Positions 28,947 through 42,500 of a stretch of DNA of 64,000 bases are shown one piece after another (the stretch's first letter is position 1; each line of letters begins with the position of its first letter). The notes beneath the pieces were generated by a model that saw nothing but the letters and a program-made list of their open reading frames with translations, was not told the origin of the DNA and searched no databases. Origin of the DNA: Apostichopus japonicus (lineage: Eukaryota; Echinodermata; Holothuroidea; Aspidochirotida; Stichopodidae); assembly GCF_037975245.1 (NCBI RefSeq), contig NC_092574.1, positions 11,805,213-11,869,212 on the forward strand. Direction: 5' to 3'. The position numbers were made by a program, and so were the translations under genes.

Positions 28947-31900
28947 TTAAAGAGATGAACTTGCTTCCATCCTGCTCTTGTGATTTTCAAGAAGTTGATG
29001 GACAGATGGTGGTTGGTTTGGGCGTATAGTCCCGGAGATGCGCCTGGGGTCATCTTCTGCCAAAACCACATGACTTCGTTGGGACTTATTATCAATGAGC
29101 CTCCTTCTGAATACATCTTTCATTAGTTCTGGAATGTACTTGAAGGTTTTTTTTTGCATGACTGGGACACAGGTCCATCTACCTGCAGATTTGGAATAAT
29201 TTCTTGTGAAACTGCAAGAGAAAATGAAACAAAACATATCAGTTCATATTTCTGTACTTGCAGGCCTTAATAAAGGAAAGTGATGTGATGATAGTACAGT
29301 ATGTAACTTACACAGGTTCCCCATCTCTTTCTGCTTGTCGTCTTCCTTTGTGGTGTTGGTAGTCGATACCAGCTAACAAATTTCTAGCCTTATACGAAGG
29401 AGGGCTGAAAAAAATGTAGGAATTGAAACATTACATGATTTCATACATGATTATTACATGATTTCAATGAGATTTCATAATAAATGAGCAGAAATCAAAT
29501 CTTGGACAACATACTTACCCATAGGCAAACCGCTTGGCAGCATAAACTAGCACATGGCTCTGGAAATTTTCTAGTGCTGATGTGTGTCTGAAAGTGATAT
29601 GAAGGAATATTCCATAATTTAAGGAGAAATTTCCACTGCAACTAGCCTGAAAGTATTTTCATACTTCTAGCTGCTCATCATTGATTACTTCACCACGTGG
29701 CAGGGCATGTGCAAGATATCTAACAATATCCTAACAAAAGGGTAACATATATTCAAGATTTGTGCACCAAAACCAGTACCTGAACTTTGTGTAGTATTTG
29801 ATGTTTCTTATAAGATTCATGTCAAGCACAATCTCTCTCAGTGCTGCATGTGCAGGAGAGTCTGGTTCAAGGTCCTTCTGACTAGCTGGTAAAGGTCCAT
29901 GCTGGCAACATGCTGGACTAACTCCATCACCTAGAGCCCATTCATGATCTCCAACAACATGGTGAAGAATTCCCTTCCAGTTTGCCTTAAAAGGAAAGAA
30001 GAGATCATGACATGACAAGGATAAAGGTGAAATAGAAAGTATAGCAGAATTCCATCACAAGAAGTATTTATACTGGCTGCCTAACTTAGTTAAAACGTTT
30101 ATGACTGAAGTGCATGTTTTGAATGTAATATTAAGTCACAAGAACATATTTAACTTACAAAAAATGTGTCTGCACTTCCATCTGCATGCTGTGAGCAGTA
30201 CCAAAAGTGCCTTGTTATGTCACTAATCCATGGCATGAGTGGCCTGTTCCTTGCCTTTTTTGCTGCCTGAAGAGAAAACAGGTAACAACAGGATGTGTTT
30301 GAGGTACATTATTTTTAGATCAAAAGAGAAAAAATAATCATGTTGACATATGAAACACAAGGCAATCGGACTTACCTCACTCAATTTCTTGCCAATATTT
30401 TTTGCCCCATGCCAAACGTCAAACGAATGAGTGGTTCCTTCAAGACCCTCTGTACAGTAGACAGAAAAGAAAAACTTCAAATATACCATGTGGGTGACAA
30501 TGGAATCCGTGTCTTGGTAACTCAGTATGATAAAGAATTAAAAAATCTGCAAATGAACATTATTCTAAATGAAAGCTTACAAAGCAATATAATTTTTCCT
30601 TGTGTTTAGTACAACCAGTCATAAGACAAGTATATGTGAACATACACACACACATGAAAAATATTGTGCCATCAACAAGCCTACGAAAGTACATCAATTG
30701 CTTACTTAGGTAAGATTTAATTTGTGGGTGAGCATCTGTAACTACTTCCTCAACCTTTACATCGCTCTTCTCTAGCGTCTCCAGTGCTCGTAAGAAAGCA
30801 ATTTTTTCCATGTTGGTCGACTTTAAGTCAGCTTCCCTCTTGTCAACAACCTGAATGTCCAGTATATCGCAGGTTTCATAATCCATTACACTGTAGGTGC
30901 AGTATTGTGCACAGTGCCCAGGACTGTCATTCCTTCCGTCACCTGTTGAAGAAGTACCACATAATCATGAACACATATCTAAACAGTAAAATTATGTACA
31001 TCATGAAAAAATTGCCATTATATATGCCCCTGACATGCAGGGCTGTAAAATATTAATTACACGACTTACCAGCGATAACTACTGTTTTCCCTTTCCTTGC
31101 AAGTAATAGCTCAGTCTGAAGCTGCTTCCAGTGTGCCTCAATTGCCGGAAAGGTGTAAGTCCTCTGGCTATAACTGTGGAGAGCAGAGTGGCACATACCA
31201 AGGTTCATAAACCTAAACATCATTTTGATTTTTGCGTAGTTATTTCCAGACAGTATAACTGCAGCTGAGACTGCTATATCTCCCGCATTATTCCCTTTAA
31301 GCTTTGGCTGAGAATGCCAAATCTTGCTCACGTGTCCATGAGCACAAATCTGGAAAAGAGACAAAAGAAGTAGTAATCAAATAAGTGAGAACTAAATATA
31401 TATAAAAAAAATATTAACAAGCAAATAAGCCTCTAACTACCGAGGGCTACAGTAGTACCAAGGTTTTTTTTGAAGGTCAAGCAACTTTACCTGCTTAAGA
31501 TATCATGTTCACAAGGTTTAGGGACTCTGACCTCAGTTGCCCTTTGATCTCCATGAAAAACAAAAGGGATCATCTACTGACCTGGCACTTAAAGATGTAC
31601 CAAGTGAAGTTTCAGTTTTATGATACAGTATTTACAGAGTTGTGTAATTTTGACCTCAAATGACCTTCGACATCCATGAAACTTACTAAGGATCACCAAC
31701 TCACCAAGGGTTACACATATACCAAGTTCAAGTAATGTTTACTTTTTTAGTTATCTTGTCTATAAGCAAGTGTCACCTCCAAGGCAAAGATGCTATTTGC
31801 CTTTGGTGAGAAATAATTTAAATTGAGGGATAACTTAAATATAGTAGCCAAATCTGGACTGACAAAATGCCAAATAGAAACTGAAACGAACCCATTTCAC

Positions 31901-34867
31901 ACCAACAGCAGTTCCGACAAATTTTGTGACCTCTTGCGGAGGAGACTGGCAAGATTCTCTAACACAAGACTTAGGTCTACAATCCTTTAGTAGTTGCAAA
32001 AGGGACTCCTTGTAAGTTATGAATAGAGTATCTTCTGCACATGCCTCTGAACCTGTCCCATCATCTACATCCTCATCTTCAGACTGATCAGTCTCTGCAA
32101 AGGAAAGAATGGTGTCCAGGTCCAAATCTGCTGGTTGTTCTGGATGACTGTAAGAGAAAAATAAAATTGACATGTGCATTTAATAAAGGCATTAATTTAG
32201 CCCTGATTCTCTTTTATTCCAACAAAAAGGAGCGGATATATATAAGATTTGAGGCTGAAGTCAAGAAGCAGACATACCTAACGTTGAGATCAACACTCAT
32301 GTCAGAGGAGTCGGCATCTTCTTCACCAGAATCCCAGTCAGGGTCAGAGTCCCTGTCAATTGAGCCTGGGGTATCATGTGGAATGATGTAGTCCCCAACA
32401 TCAGTGTAGTCAAAACTTAAACTGAAAAAAAAGTAATAACAATTTAAATTCTCTGACACATATTGGAATCATCTAAGGTAACATTTTTATATCCATATAT
32501 TTTTTGGGTGTAAAATCACAGTCTTACTGTGAAAAGCTTGACCCAGGGCTAAGACGTTTGCATATGAAAGCATTTGAAACTGTTTTGTTACACAAGCAAG
32601 ATATGTAAAAGCAATGAATGTAAATGTGAATATCTGTCGTAATGAGTGACCCCAAAGGAGTTGAAAATACAAAACCAAGGGCACCAGGTTATTGAAAAAG
32701 GATTACATGGACCCGAAAATTTGAAATGTGGGAGACTGAACCACATCGCCTTCGGGTATAACTTGACAAGGCTTAGGTACTTGATTGCAGCACCACATAA
32801 ACTGCAAAATTTTCAAGAAAGGTTTCTGCTTTTTCCATAACTATCCAAACATGCATACTTAAGTTGGTCAGCGGATGATGTTTCTCCAGATAAAAATGGT
32901 GTTGTAGCTGGCAGTGCATCTTGACTTGAAGCAGACATACTTGACACAGGTGTTGATGTCATCAGGCCTATGTTTGGTGTTTTGCAAGGAGAGTATGCAG
33001 AGTCAACTCTGAAAGTAAAAATACATGTACAGATAACACTGCAGCGAAAGCAATATATTGGAGTATATGAATAATACATTAGAGAATTCAAAGAAAAGTC
33101 TGGCAAACTCAAGCACCACAATAAATCATTTTAACTGGAGTGTGTAATTTTTACATCTTGAAATTTGATTTCCTTGTTATCATTTATTGTTGGATTAATT
33201 CAGCTTTTGTGTGACATATTAGAACAATACAAGCAAGTGCACTTGTCTTAACTATATCACAATATCTAAAACATAATGCAATGAGATGTATCTATGAAGA
33301 GATTGCTTCAGCAAGCTATTAATACAGATATAATAAAGATATTTGTGAGTAAGTGACTTTGTTGTTTGGTCTTGCCGCTCAAATTGCTAATTAGTTGTAG
33401 ATATCACCGTTGAAGCCGCTGCGAGGGAGGATGTATTTATAACTGGAACAAAGATATTAGGATATGGGATTTGTTGAATAACTTGGAATATACAGTCAGC
33501 TTAATGGGACACTGCTTCGTTCTTCTATGGTAAATTCTATTACAGTATATTGTCATGCTTTCTCAAAACTGAAAATAATAAATCTTAAACCACTATTACA
33601 ACTTTCACAGGCTTGAAATTAACCAGGCTTATTAAACAAATGGGGAAAAGGGTACAAAGCAACAATGAATGGCCACAACATCCTGTTTAGAGCTGACAAT
33701 GATGACAAGACTGTAAACATACTGTAGTGTACAATCTCAAACCACATAAAGAGAGACTCAATCTCTTGAATGATATCCTTGACCACAAGAGTTACTGTGC
33801 ATTCATTATGCAATGCTGCTTATCAACAGGGTGGTTTCATGAATAAAGACCTTTATTGTTACATTTCCCTTCTCTTTGTTCTTGCTATGATTCCCTATGT
33901 TGATACTCACGGTTTGGAGTCAATAACCAAACACTTTTACAAGCAAATACTATGGCGATCCTTCACTGATCTTGGGCACTGAAACACAATTTCTCATAGC
34001 ACTTAAAATTGAATTTGTTACCAATATTATAGGCAATTGCATTACATTGTTCTGTGGCTGCATTGAGGTAAAGTTAACTGAAGGTCTTCATATGAGGATT
34101 ATGAGTATAAAATTCGTAGTTGCTGGTGAGAGTAATATATCATTTTGGCTATAACATTCTCACCCTAGCTTCTAAGATCAATAAGATGTTAAAGGATTCT
34201 AGCCTAGCCCAAAGTACACCTGCTTTTGTCAACTTCCAAGCATGAAAAAACATGGTCACCATGCATAGGCTATGTTCCTTTACGAAACAGAAAGGTAACT
34301 AGCCTATACCAGGACACTTCTTCTTCTTTTACTTTTTTATTTTTCCTTGTTTCTGAAGAGAATATCCTTCTAAATTTTTGGTAGAAATTCATTCCGTTGT
34401 CGAGCGTGCGTATAAACGTTCAAGCATAAACGATCGTAACAGCAAATACTAAACCTAAACTGCTCTGTTCACGTTCTAAAGTCGGGTTAGGCAGGCGTAG
34501 CGTAGGCCAAAGGCTTAGGTCTAGTAACGAAGTCGTATGAATACACCGGCAGTTTGATATTCTTTTCTTGTTTCACCAATCAAGAATTTGCAGGTATGCC
34601 TTAGATTCAATGAATTCTAGAACTTTTATGTCGTAGCAAGGAAGAGATTACTCACCTATCTAGCAAATATCGAGCGACCTCCGTGTCGTTCTTCAGCCCC
34701 AACTTCTCCTTCAGTTCGGTCCATCTTTCTACTTGATTCCCTAGGTGAATACGGGTGGCTTCATACCTTTGCTTTTGAGTCTTCCGCCACTTTCTCTTTT
34801 CCAGTGAAGTAAGGTTCTTCAAACTCTTGTATTTTCCTTTTGCGCGCTTCTGTAAGTTCGCTTCCAT
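28947..34867 (-). CDS. DDE-transposase-like protein, 12 exons, intact
   Basis: Exons, minus strand: 34867-34656, 33008-32859, 32421-32278, 32147-31892, 31349-31070, 30942-30706, 30449-30376, 30266-30159, 29985-29780, 29587-29519, 29404-29312 and 29211-28947. All GT/AG sites and phases agree, giving 697 codons plus stop with no interruption. N-terminal 70 residues: basic, with WTELKEKLGLKNDTEVARYLL. Residues about 75-200: acidic and Ser-rich (DSDPDWDSGEEDADSSD). Then a Cys/His segment (CxxGH, KIWHSQP). The catalytic-type core has GDGRNDSPGH, VVTDAHPQIKSYL, HSFDVWHGAKNIGKKL, HFWYCS and ILHHVVGDHEWAL, resembling a widespread RNase-H-fold transposase-like family; I suggest candidate DDE residues D (DGR), D (TDAH) and the E of HEW. 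Either an intron-rich autonomous transposase or a domesticated gene. Kolobok affinity is inferred from the TTAA borders. Confidence 0.8.
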
Positions 34868-36953
34868 GATAGAATAAGTTTTCACTTTGCCGGAGTCGAA
34901 AGCAACCCAGTATATCGATACGTACTACAATGCAATGCTTTAGTTTGTACGGTGTATTTCCAGGGAGTTGGTATGTCTGTGATACCCACGCACACGCAAC
35001 TTTTTCGGGTTGTTGTGAATGAATCTATTTTAAGCAACGGCTCATGAATATACATACTATTCACTGATTGGTGGAATTCAAACTAGTGGATTTGGAGAAA
35101 TGAAAACTTTGTCGTGAACACTCTTACTCGTTATCGACATAAATCGTTAATTACTCGCTAATTAACGCTCTTGGCAGGGTGAAACTTGGATGGTATCTTA
35201 GTTGACTGTTTTATGATTAATACATGTAAAAAAATCGATGCACATGTTAAAAAGGTGGGAAAAAACGACCCAACGCAAAATGCTGCTTTAAGTCCTAATG
35301 TTGCCATCTACAACCCTGAGACAATTGAAAAATGTATATCCCATTTAGTTTCTTTAAAGTACCTTCTGTCACTAACCCTTCAAAAATGTCATCCTGGTGT
35401 CAATCTTTGGTATGAGCTCCTTCATAGTACTTTCATGATTCATCCAACAAGGACAACGCAGCATTGTCTATCTCATTCTTTGAAATAACAACAACAAAAA
35501 ACTAGCATTTAAAGAAAGTAGCATAAAGTTTTAAAATCAAAACAGTGCCAAAAAGGGAGGGGAGAATTCATTAAAAAAAATTGTTGCACCTTCGTCAAGT
35601 AGTGATTTTTTATGTTTTCACTGTAAGCAGATAGAGTCTTAAAATCTACATGGTTGTATGTGGTTATCGTGAAGAAAGTTACAACCGTTTTTGATACCAA
35701 AATGACACAGTTTGGGCCAAAAATGTTTTATTCAAAGAACTACATTACCCTCCATGACACCCTACTAAATGGAAATGGTTTTTTTCATTTCTTGAAAATG
35801 ATACATGATTACCACGGGTCAGATATTTGGCTGTGAGCCAGCAAAGTGATGATATATATAATATATTATAAATCAATGCAAAATTACCAAACAATTTTTT
35901 TATTATGCCACACAACTTGGTTAACCAAACCAAAAGGTCATCGAAAGTTCATTATGGTTTTAATATTTTGGATAAATGCATACACCTAGCCTTGGCATAG
36001 GCCCCTTTAAGTTTTATCATTCAATTTATTTATACCTGAAAAAGAAAATGATAGAAGGAAGAGACATATTTTTACATGTCAAAATCTTGTCTTTCTGATC
36101 ACATAGTCTCGGGCCTACAGATACGCCTACTGTACCAGTTTTGTGGAAATTTTGCAGACGTAGGATCTACTGTACACTTAAAGTTAAACCATAAATTTAT
36201 GAATATTGTGAGGCTGAGCCCCAATAAAAATCAACATTTGTAATACTGAGGCGAGGTATAAATTAGTAGTTTCTTGTCCTGCCTGCATCCTTCTGCCCAC
36301 TGGGTCAATTTCCTTCCCTTTTTTTAATTTTCAAATTTGAACAACCAATTTACCCAAATTATACCACAGAAATTCCCCTTCTGATCACACTCTCTGTAGG
36401 TTAATTGCCTGCACCCTCACTTTTTCTGAACAGTTAGGAAAAGAAACTATTTTATTTATAAAAATGTGATCAATATGGCCCAGGCAATACTAGCATTTAT
36501 TTAAGTTATATTTGTAATATATGACCCAACTATATTTTAATAGTAAGTAATATATGACACTCAAACTAAGAAGTTTTCCAAAACAATTTTCAGCAAGCTA
36601 GTATGAAGGTGACTTAGTTAAGCCTATCCTTAGTGACATCTTAATAGTTTTCTTAACTTTCTTCAGAAAACTGAAAAATGTGAGCCTAGGACTGGTGAAG
36701 TGTCATCAACATTACTTATCCCACGCCAGACACAAGCATAACGTTATACTCCGTAGCCTAACGTATACGCAAGCGCGCTCTATCTTGTGCAGCAGAGTTA
36801 GGCCTAGCCTACGCACGGGCTACGAACACAATATATACTCTTGAGTCTTGACCTAACGTTTGGAAATTGCCAAGTCTGTAGGCGGACACAGCCTAACGTT
36901 AGCTAGGCCAAGTAATATTCTAGCCAATCCGTTTGGGGGTATGAATACTATAC
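34868..36953. other. Region upstream of the DDE-like gene
   Basis: No supportable exon. GCCTA-rich stretches occur at 34480-34530 and 36740-36910. A 100-residue plus-strand frame at 35186 lacks any family resemblance and is treated as chance. Confidence 0.45.
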
Positions 36954-37041
36954 CTTCAAATGATTCCTTCAAGTCTTCTACCCCCCAACTTCGATAAAGT
37001 GTCAACACATCACCATCATCAACCGGGAACGAGGAAGACAT
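36954..37041 (-). CDS. SAM-like first exon inside the large transposon (partial)
   Basis: Minus strand: ATG at 37041, 29 codons, then a good donor (GAAG|GTATAG) in phase 1. The peptide begins MSSSFPVDDGDVLTLYRSWG and continues VEDLKESFE. This resembles the first helix of SAM-like domains (WGL...F...) found at the start of many transposon-linked proteins. It lies about 350 bp inside the right end. Downstream exons were not identified with certainty; the phase fits the exon at 24950. Confidence 0.45.
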
Positions 37042-37973
37042 AATTCAAAATATACTCATGAATGTACCAAAGAATATTCTACTGCACATCGATCGTATGT
37101 ACCGTATCTAGTAGAACTGTGCTGTTATCACGTCGCAACGCGCAACATGCCTTCACTACTACTCCAGCGTAGTTAGTATACGAATGTACGTTCACAATGA
37201 TCACATTGCAGTTCGAATTGTACGACAATATTTTGGCGGGAACATTGCCCAGACGTTGGGCAAATGGACTCGTATATATACAGGATAAACGTTGGATAAT
37301 TGTTTCCAACACCATTTTACCCATAATGGTTAAAGAATTAACCAACATTTTCTTAAAACATCTCTACCCAACAAATTTTTGCCCAACGTTTTAAGAGTGC
37401 ATGCATCGAAAGGGAACCAAGCTTGGGAGTAGATCAAGTTGCAGGTTTTTGTGCCAAGGCTCTATCTTGGGTAACTTCTCCCTTGCAATATCAAACGGTC
37501 CGACAAGTCACTGACCAGAATGTAAGTCGCTTTCGTCCAATCAGAGCGCTAGAAAATAACATGCGACACTGGTCGTTAAATGAGAGCACAAGAAGCTGAG
37601 ATATGTCAACTTAATTCGACATATGTCGATTTCAGGACTAATGGCACACTATATGCGCACCATATATGTCTCTAGATCATAACGATTCCCACAGCTGCTC
37701 GAATGGGCTTATTTCATGTTGCTATCGTTGGAATTAATATCGTTGGAATACTTTGAAAGCCTTGGTTTAGTTTGAAAAGGATGATTATGATGACACCTAC
37801 GACAAATGTGGTAACAGGTGCTTGATTTATGGTATTAGGGAAGTTAAAGGGGAACAAAAGGTAATTTGACTTCGGTTTACTAGAACCAGTGTGTCTTTAT
37901 AATGAAATATGGAAACGGTTGCAGCAAAAATAAAAGAAACAAGAAACAAGGCAAATGACATTCTAGGATTAGT

Positions 37974-38015
37974 GTGAAAATGTATATAAAATTTTACAGA
38001 CAAGTATGTACAATA

Positions 38016-38082
<67 letters not shown>
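37974..38082. repeat. (TA)n microsatellite
   Basis: Pure TA run at about 38018-38082 in the intergenic stretch between the large transposon and HMMR. The rest of 37400-38430 shows no exon. Confidence 0.9.
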
Positions 38083-38084
<2 letters not shown>

Positions 38085-38433
38085 AGATACTGCCTAGCCA
38101 AAGGTCGTGTTCAAAATGTCAGTATCTCAGTGGCCTTATTCCAGTTTAGGACAGGAGAAGAAAATATAGATCTTTGTGCATATTTTTTATGTTTCCACCT
38201 TGCATAGTTTCATCACTGATATTGTAGTTAGACAACATGCAGTATAAGATCGAGGGAATTCAGTTACTATAGCACCGTCTCACTCCTTATCATTTTGTTG
38301 ACTAATTTTTTGTTGTCTCTTCATCTCTGTACCGTATCACTTATTGTGTGTTTTCTGTTCGTTTCATTGAAATGTCCCTTTTTTTGGTCAACTCTTGTAA
38401 GCTTTTAGTTCGTTTTTTTCTTTGTATATATAC

Positions 38434-38848
38434 CAAGGTTGTCCAACCTTTTGCAGAGGATGAGGTCACATGGAATGGTTATGATGAAGGAGGGGCCGCA
38501 TGAACCCTACGCTCCTTTTTTCGATTTTTTTGCGCGAAGCCCAAGGCAACAAAATGTGAGCACTGCGCGCGGAGTGCACTGATATATTTTCCTTCCTGAT
38601 AAAACAGATAAGTTAAGTCCAGCCGGCACCCCCCCCCCCTCCCCTCCGCTGAGAGAGTGTCACACAAACTGACCCGTATGCAGTTTTTGGACCCAGAAGG
38701 TTCGAATGATTGATTATATAGCTTCAAATTGTTATCAATAAATCTGCTCACTAAATTTTACACCGTAGAGCATCTCTGGCGGGCCGGACGCAACCCTGCG
38801 TTGGGCCGGACTGTGGCCCGCGGGCCGTAGGTTGGACATGCAACCCTG
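38434..38848. mobile_element. hAT-type MITE
   Basis: Left end CAAGGTTGTCCAACCT and the complement of the right end, CAGGGTTGCATGTCCAACCT, are inverted repeats. The interior near the right end reads GGGCCGGA and GGCCCGCGGGCC, typical of a widespread hAT MITE type. Flanking 8-mers ATATATAC and GTATATAC differ at one base. No coding capacity. Confidence 0.8.
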
Positions 38849-39533
38849 GTATATACGGTACTGTTCATATTTTTGTCACTATGTTTTGATGCCCCTTTTC
38901 CGACTTTGTATGCTTTACGTTCTCTTTCCTATGCATAAACTGCTCGTTTACTGTCTAACTTTCAACCATCGACGTACTGTATACTCATTTTGTAACTCAA
39001 AGCCTCTGGGAATATTCGCCCGGTTGCGATTTTTTTTCCTCCAAAACTGAACGGACCACTGACATTTCCTCGATTCTGATTGGCTGATCAAAATCGGAAC
39101 GGTAGTCTGCGTTTATCAATGAATCCGAAGTGATCCTTAGGGCATGGGTTCGAGTCCTATTTAGGTGGTAGGCCTATTTTTAATTATATATTCTTTATTT
39201 ATTTTTTCTCCAATTCTTTTTCTTCCCATGTTTCTTCCCATTTTTATTTTATATGATCATTTTCAAATTTTAACCGAGTTACCACCTTCTATGCAAAAAG
39301 TTATAAATAAATCAGTTACAACCGATTATACTGTGTACAGCAAAGCAAAGCAAACAGCGTTCCATAACAGCTTGTGGCCTTCCTTTACTATTGGCCGAAG
39401 TCAGCTGGCGCTGGATATTTAAATCTAGCAATCTTCAAATTAAAAGCTACATATCAGCCGCGACAAGTAGAGTTCGAATTACGAACAAATATTGACATCG
39501 GCTGGCAGTTCGTAAGGTTATCATCTCTACATT

Positions 39534-42500
39534 ATGTCCTTTCCAAAAGCTAAGAGATTTCTAGAAGTTAAAGGTAATGATAGATCACGAAAAGTCGAAA
39601 TTTGTAGCCATAACACAAACCGATGATAGGCACAGGCTAAGCCTAACGCTAGTAAAACCTTTGCCTAACGCTAGTAAAACCTTTGACCGACATTTACTCT
39701 TCGCAACTACGCCGAAACCCACACATTAACAGTAGCCTACTTTGAGGCTAATAAAAAGCAAGACTAAGCCTAGGCTAGCTGTAGTAGTGGGCTAGTAGTA
39801 GTACTACTTAGTAGTATTTTGTTAGGATTATCGCAACTTCTCGATGCTAAGCAAACTTACTTTTAAATTAAAGCCTAGGCCTAGGTAAATGATAATATCT
39901 TTGGACTTTAAGACTAGGCTACAGTCATATGATTTCACAATTCCTTTGATCAAATTCAGCAAAGGGCATTGCTGTGAAGTTTCAACTTTAGTTTAGGCAT
40001 AGTGCTAGAGCTTGGATGCTATGTAAGTGAACAGTAATAACATGTATAGGCATAGGCTAAGCCTAGAATAACCAAAATTTCGATTTCCCTTAGGCCTAGG
40101 CCTATGCAGTTTTTATACAATTTATTGTCAGATTGTATAAACAAGTTTTCTACCCTTTTAAAAAGTACCTTACATTATTGATTTATATATCATGTTCGTA
40201 TGTATTTTACTGTAAAGCGCCTTAGAACAAATTCTGATTGGATAAGGCGCTATAGAAATTTTTATAAAATAAAATAAATAAATAAAATACATGGTCGTGG
40301 CTATTCTTACGACTAGTCATAACAATTATTTATAAACTATTCTTACGACAAAGGCGAATTCAAGAGCAGTAAAGTAAATAAAGCAACTGCACATGTAGTA
40401 TGGTAACCCTAACCCTAAACATAACCCTAAACCTCAATCCTAACCGAAAATTATTGTTACTCCTCGTCGTAAGAATAGTACTCCTGGTCATAAAAGTAGC
40501 AACTGCGCATGCGTAGTCGGAAATTATTCTTACGACTAGTCGCAAGAATAGCCACTTTGATACTACATTCATACTACTGTACATTATAGGCTAGGCCAGG
40601 CTATGTAGCAACTGTCTTCATGTGAGTTCTCATAGATGCAGAAATCATCTAAATTTCATAGAAATTGATATGTGGTTGCTTTATTAGTTGCAGTTTAGGC
40701 TAGACCTAACCGGTTCCAGTGCCATTCCGCCATTGGTACTGTACATACCGCCATACCATCCCGCCATAAGTTTCGATCCTTTATGCCATGGCGGAAAGGA
40801 TCGAGATATATGACAGAAAGCTACAATTTCTCATTTTTACACAGGAATGTATATTTCGGTGAAACTTTCATTGATTTTCGTAGAAGGATAGGTACACCGT
40901 CTTCAAATGAAATGGTTCACTGGATAGACTTTAATTGTAGTTAAGACAAGATTGAGAATAGATCTATAGTCTTTAACGTACAGGTTGAATGAATAGTTTT
41001 AATTGAAAGTTTGTAAGAGTCAATACACTGTCTTCAAATATCATTAAACTGCAGAATGAAGAAATTGACTGACAGCTGACAGTCTTACTGACCAGTGTGA
41101 ATAGCGAGTAACCAGTTGTGATTGTAGGCCTATTTTGAAAGGAGATGTAAAATATATAATATATTGTACACCTTCCTAAGCAGCCCTGATATTCAACAAT
41201 TGGTTCTGTTTGTTTGTAGATACAACCCCTGCCCCAGACCAGTACAATGTCAGTGCATCAGCTAAGCCACAGGGTGTGGCTTTGCCAACTACTGAGAGAT
41301 TCAAGGAGCCAAAAGGTACAGTTTACACCTAAGGCTTCTGGGCAGGGATGCACCACATGCCCTCTCGGGCAACCAGAAATTTGTTTCTTTCAAGCTTAAA
41401 ACTTAAGTTCCAGGTTGTTCACCTATGGCAGACTTATACAGTATGTGGTGGAAGGCGAGGCTTTAACTGGGTGCGTGTACGGGAAGTACACTGATTGTGC
41501 AGTACCTACTGTAGCTGCCTACCTTAGTAGACCTGCAGTAGATTCTAGTACAGGGCAGGTCCAAGCTATTTGCACTGTGACGTACGGGACATTTCAGAGA
41601 CTTAAATGTGTCTAAAAGTTATAAAATATCTATTTTCCAGAAACTTTTTCAGCTTTTCATATTTGTTATTGCTGCTACTTTATTACAAACTCATGAAGAT
41701 TTCCTACACTTGCTTTAATTAGGTCCCATCTTAATTAATGTACAGTGTGACGTACGGGACCAGAGAATTTTGTGTTTTTTCTTACTAAAGAGCAAAGCTG
41801 AAATCCCTATGAAATTAGGAGGGCAGTGATCAAGCTGTTTTAACTAGTGAATAGCCTAACCTTCCAAGGGCTAAACTGTAACAAATTAGAAAAAAATATG
41901 AAGCCATTCCAGTTCAGTGATTACACAAATGAAAATTGTCGTGTGACGTACGGGACATGTGACGTACGAGACAATTTGTCCAAATAACAATTGACTATGA
42001 AAACTCATAGTTTTATTCCTGAATATACCATAACAAGCTGATTTCTACATAAAAACATTCATTTGGATATGCCAGAACAATGTCATTGGTAATTTAATGC
42101 CATATTTCCTTCTTTCGGGGATCGAAAAGAGCAGTGACTGTACTTGTGAGATCATTCCACTACATAAAACATGGAATGCGTAAAGTATAAATCTACTCTA
42201 CACATTCATCAAATACTCATAACATCAATTTTAGCTTTGATAGACCACAAATGATCCAAGATGCAAAGTTTTGATGCAAAACTGTTTCGGTATATACTGT
42301 ACAACACTGTATCATACTCCCTACTATTGACTCTCAAGTTGAAATATGATCCATCCCATTCAAAACATACCAAAATGTCCACAGTAACATCCACATAATG
42401 TCCATCTATGAAACTAGTACAACAGAGAAAACTCTATAAACCTAATACTGGTTACCAGACCAAATACTCATAACATCAATTCTAGCTTTGTTAGACCACA

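Larger units (their letters stand above)
21083..37390. mobile_element. Large multigene DNA transposon with TTAA ends (candidate)
   Basis: Left end AAGTTGGGTAAAAAT and the complement of the right end AACGTTGGGCAAAAAT match apart from one gap and one base. TTAA flanks both (21079-21082, 37391-37394). Outside it lie CACTC and GAGTG, so the joined flanks would read CACTCTTAAGAGTG. TTGGGTAA and TTGGTTAA motifs recur just inside both ends. Within the borders lie a DDE-like gene (28947-34867, minus), a P2X7-tail-domain gene (25767-27534, plus) and SAM-like-protein exons (37041-36954 and 24950-23375, minus). TTAA duplications are known for Kolobok and piggyBac; the transposase looks unlike piggyBac, so a Kolobok-like element is my best guess. 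An alternative is that two end-derived MITEs happen to flank host genes. Confidence 0.7.
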
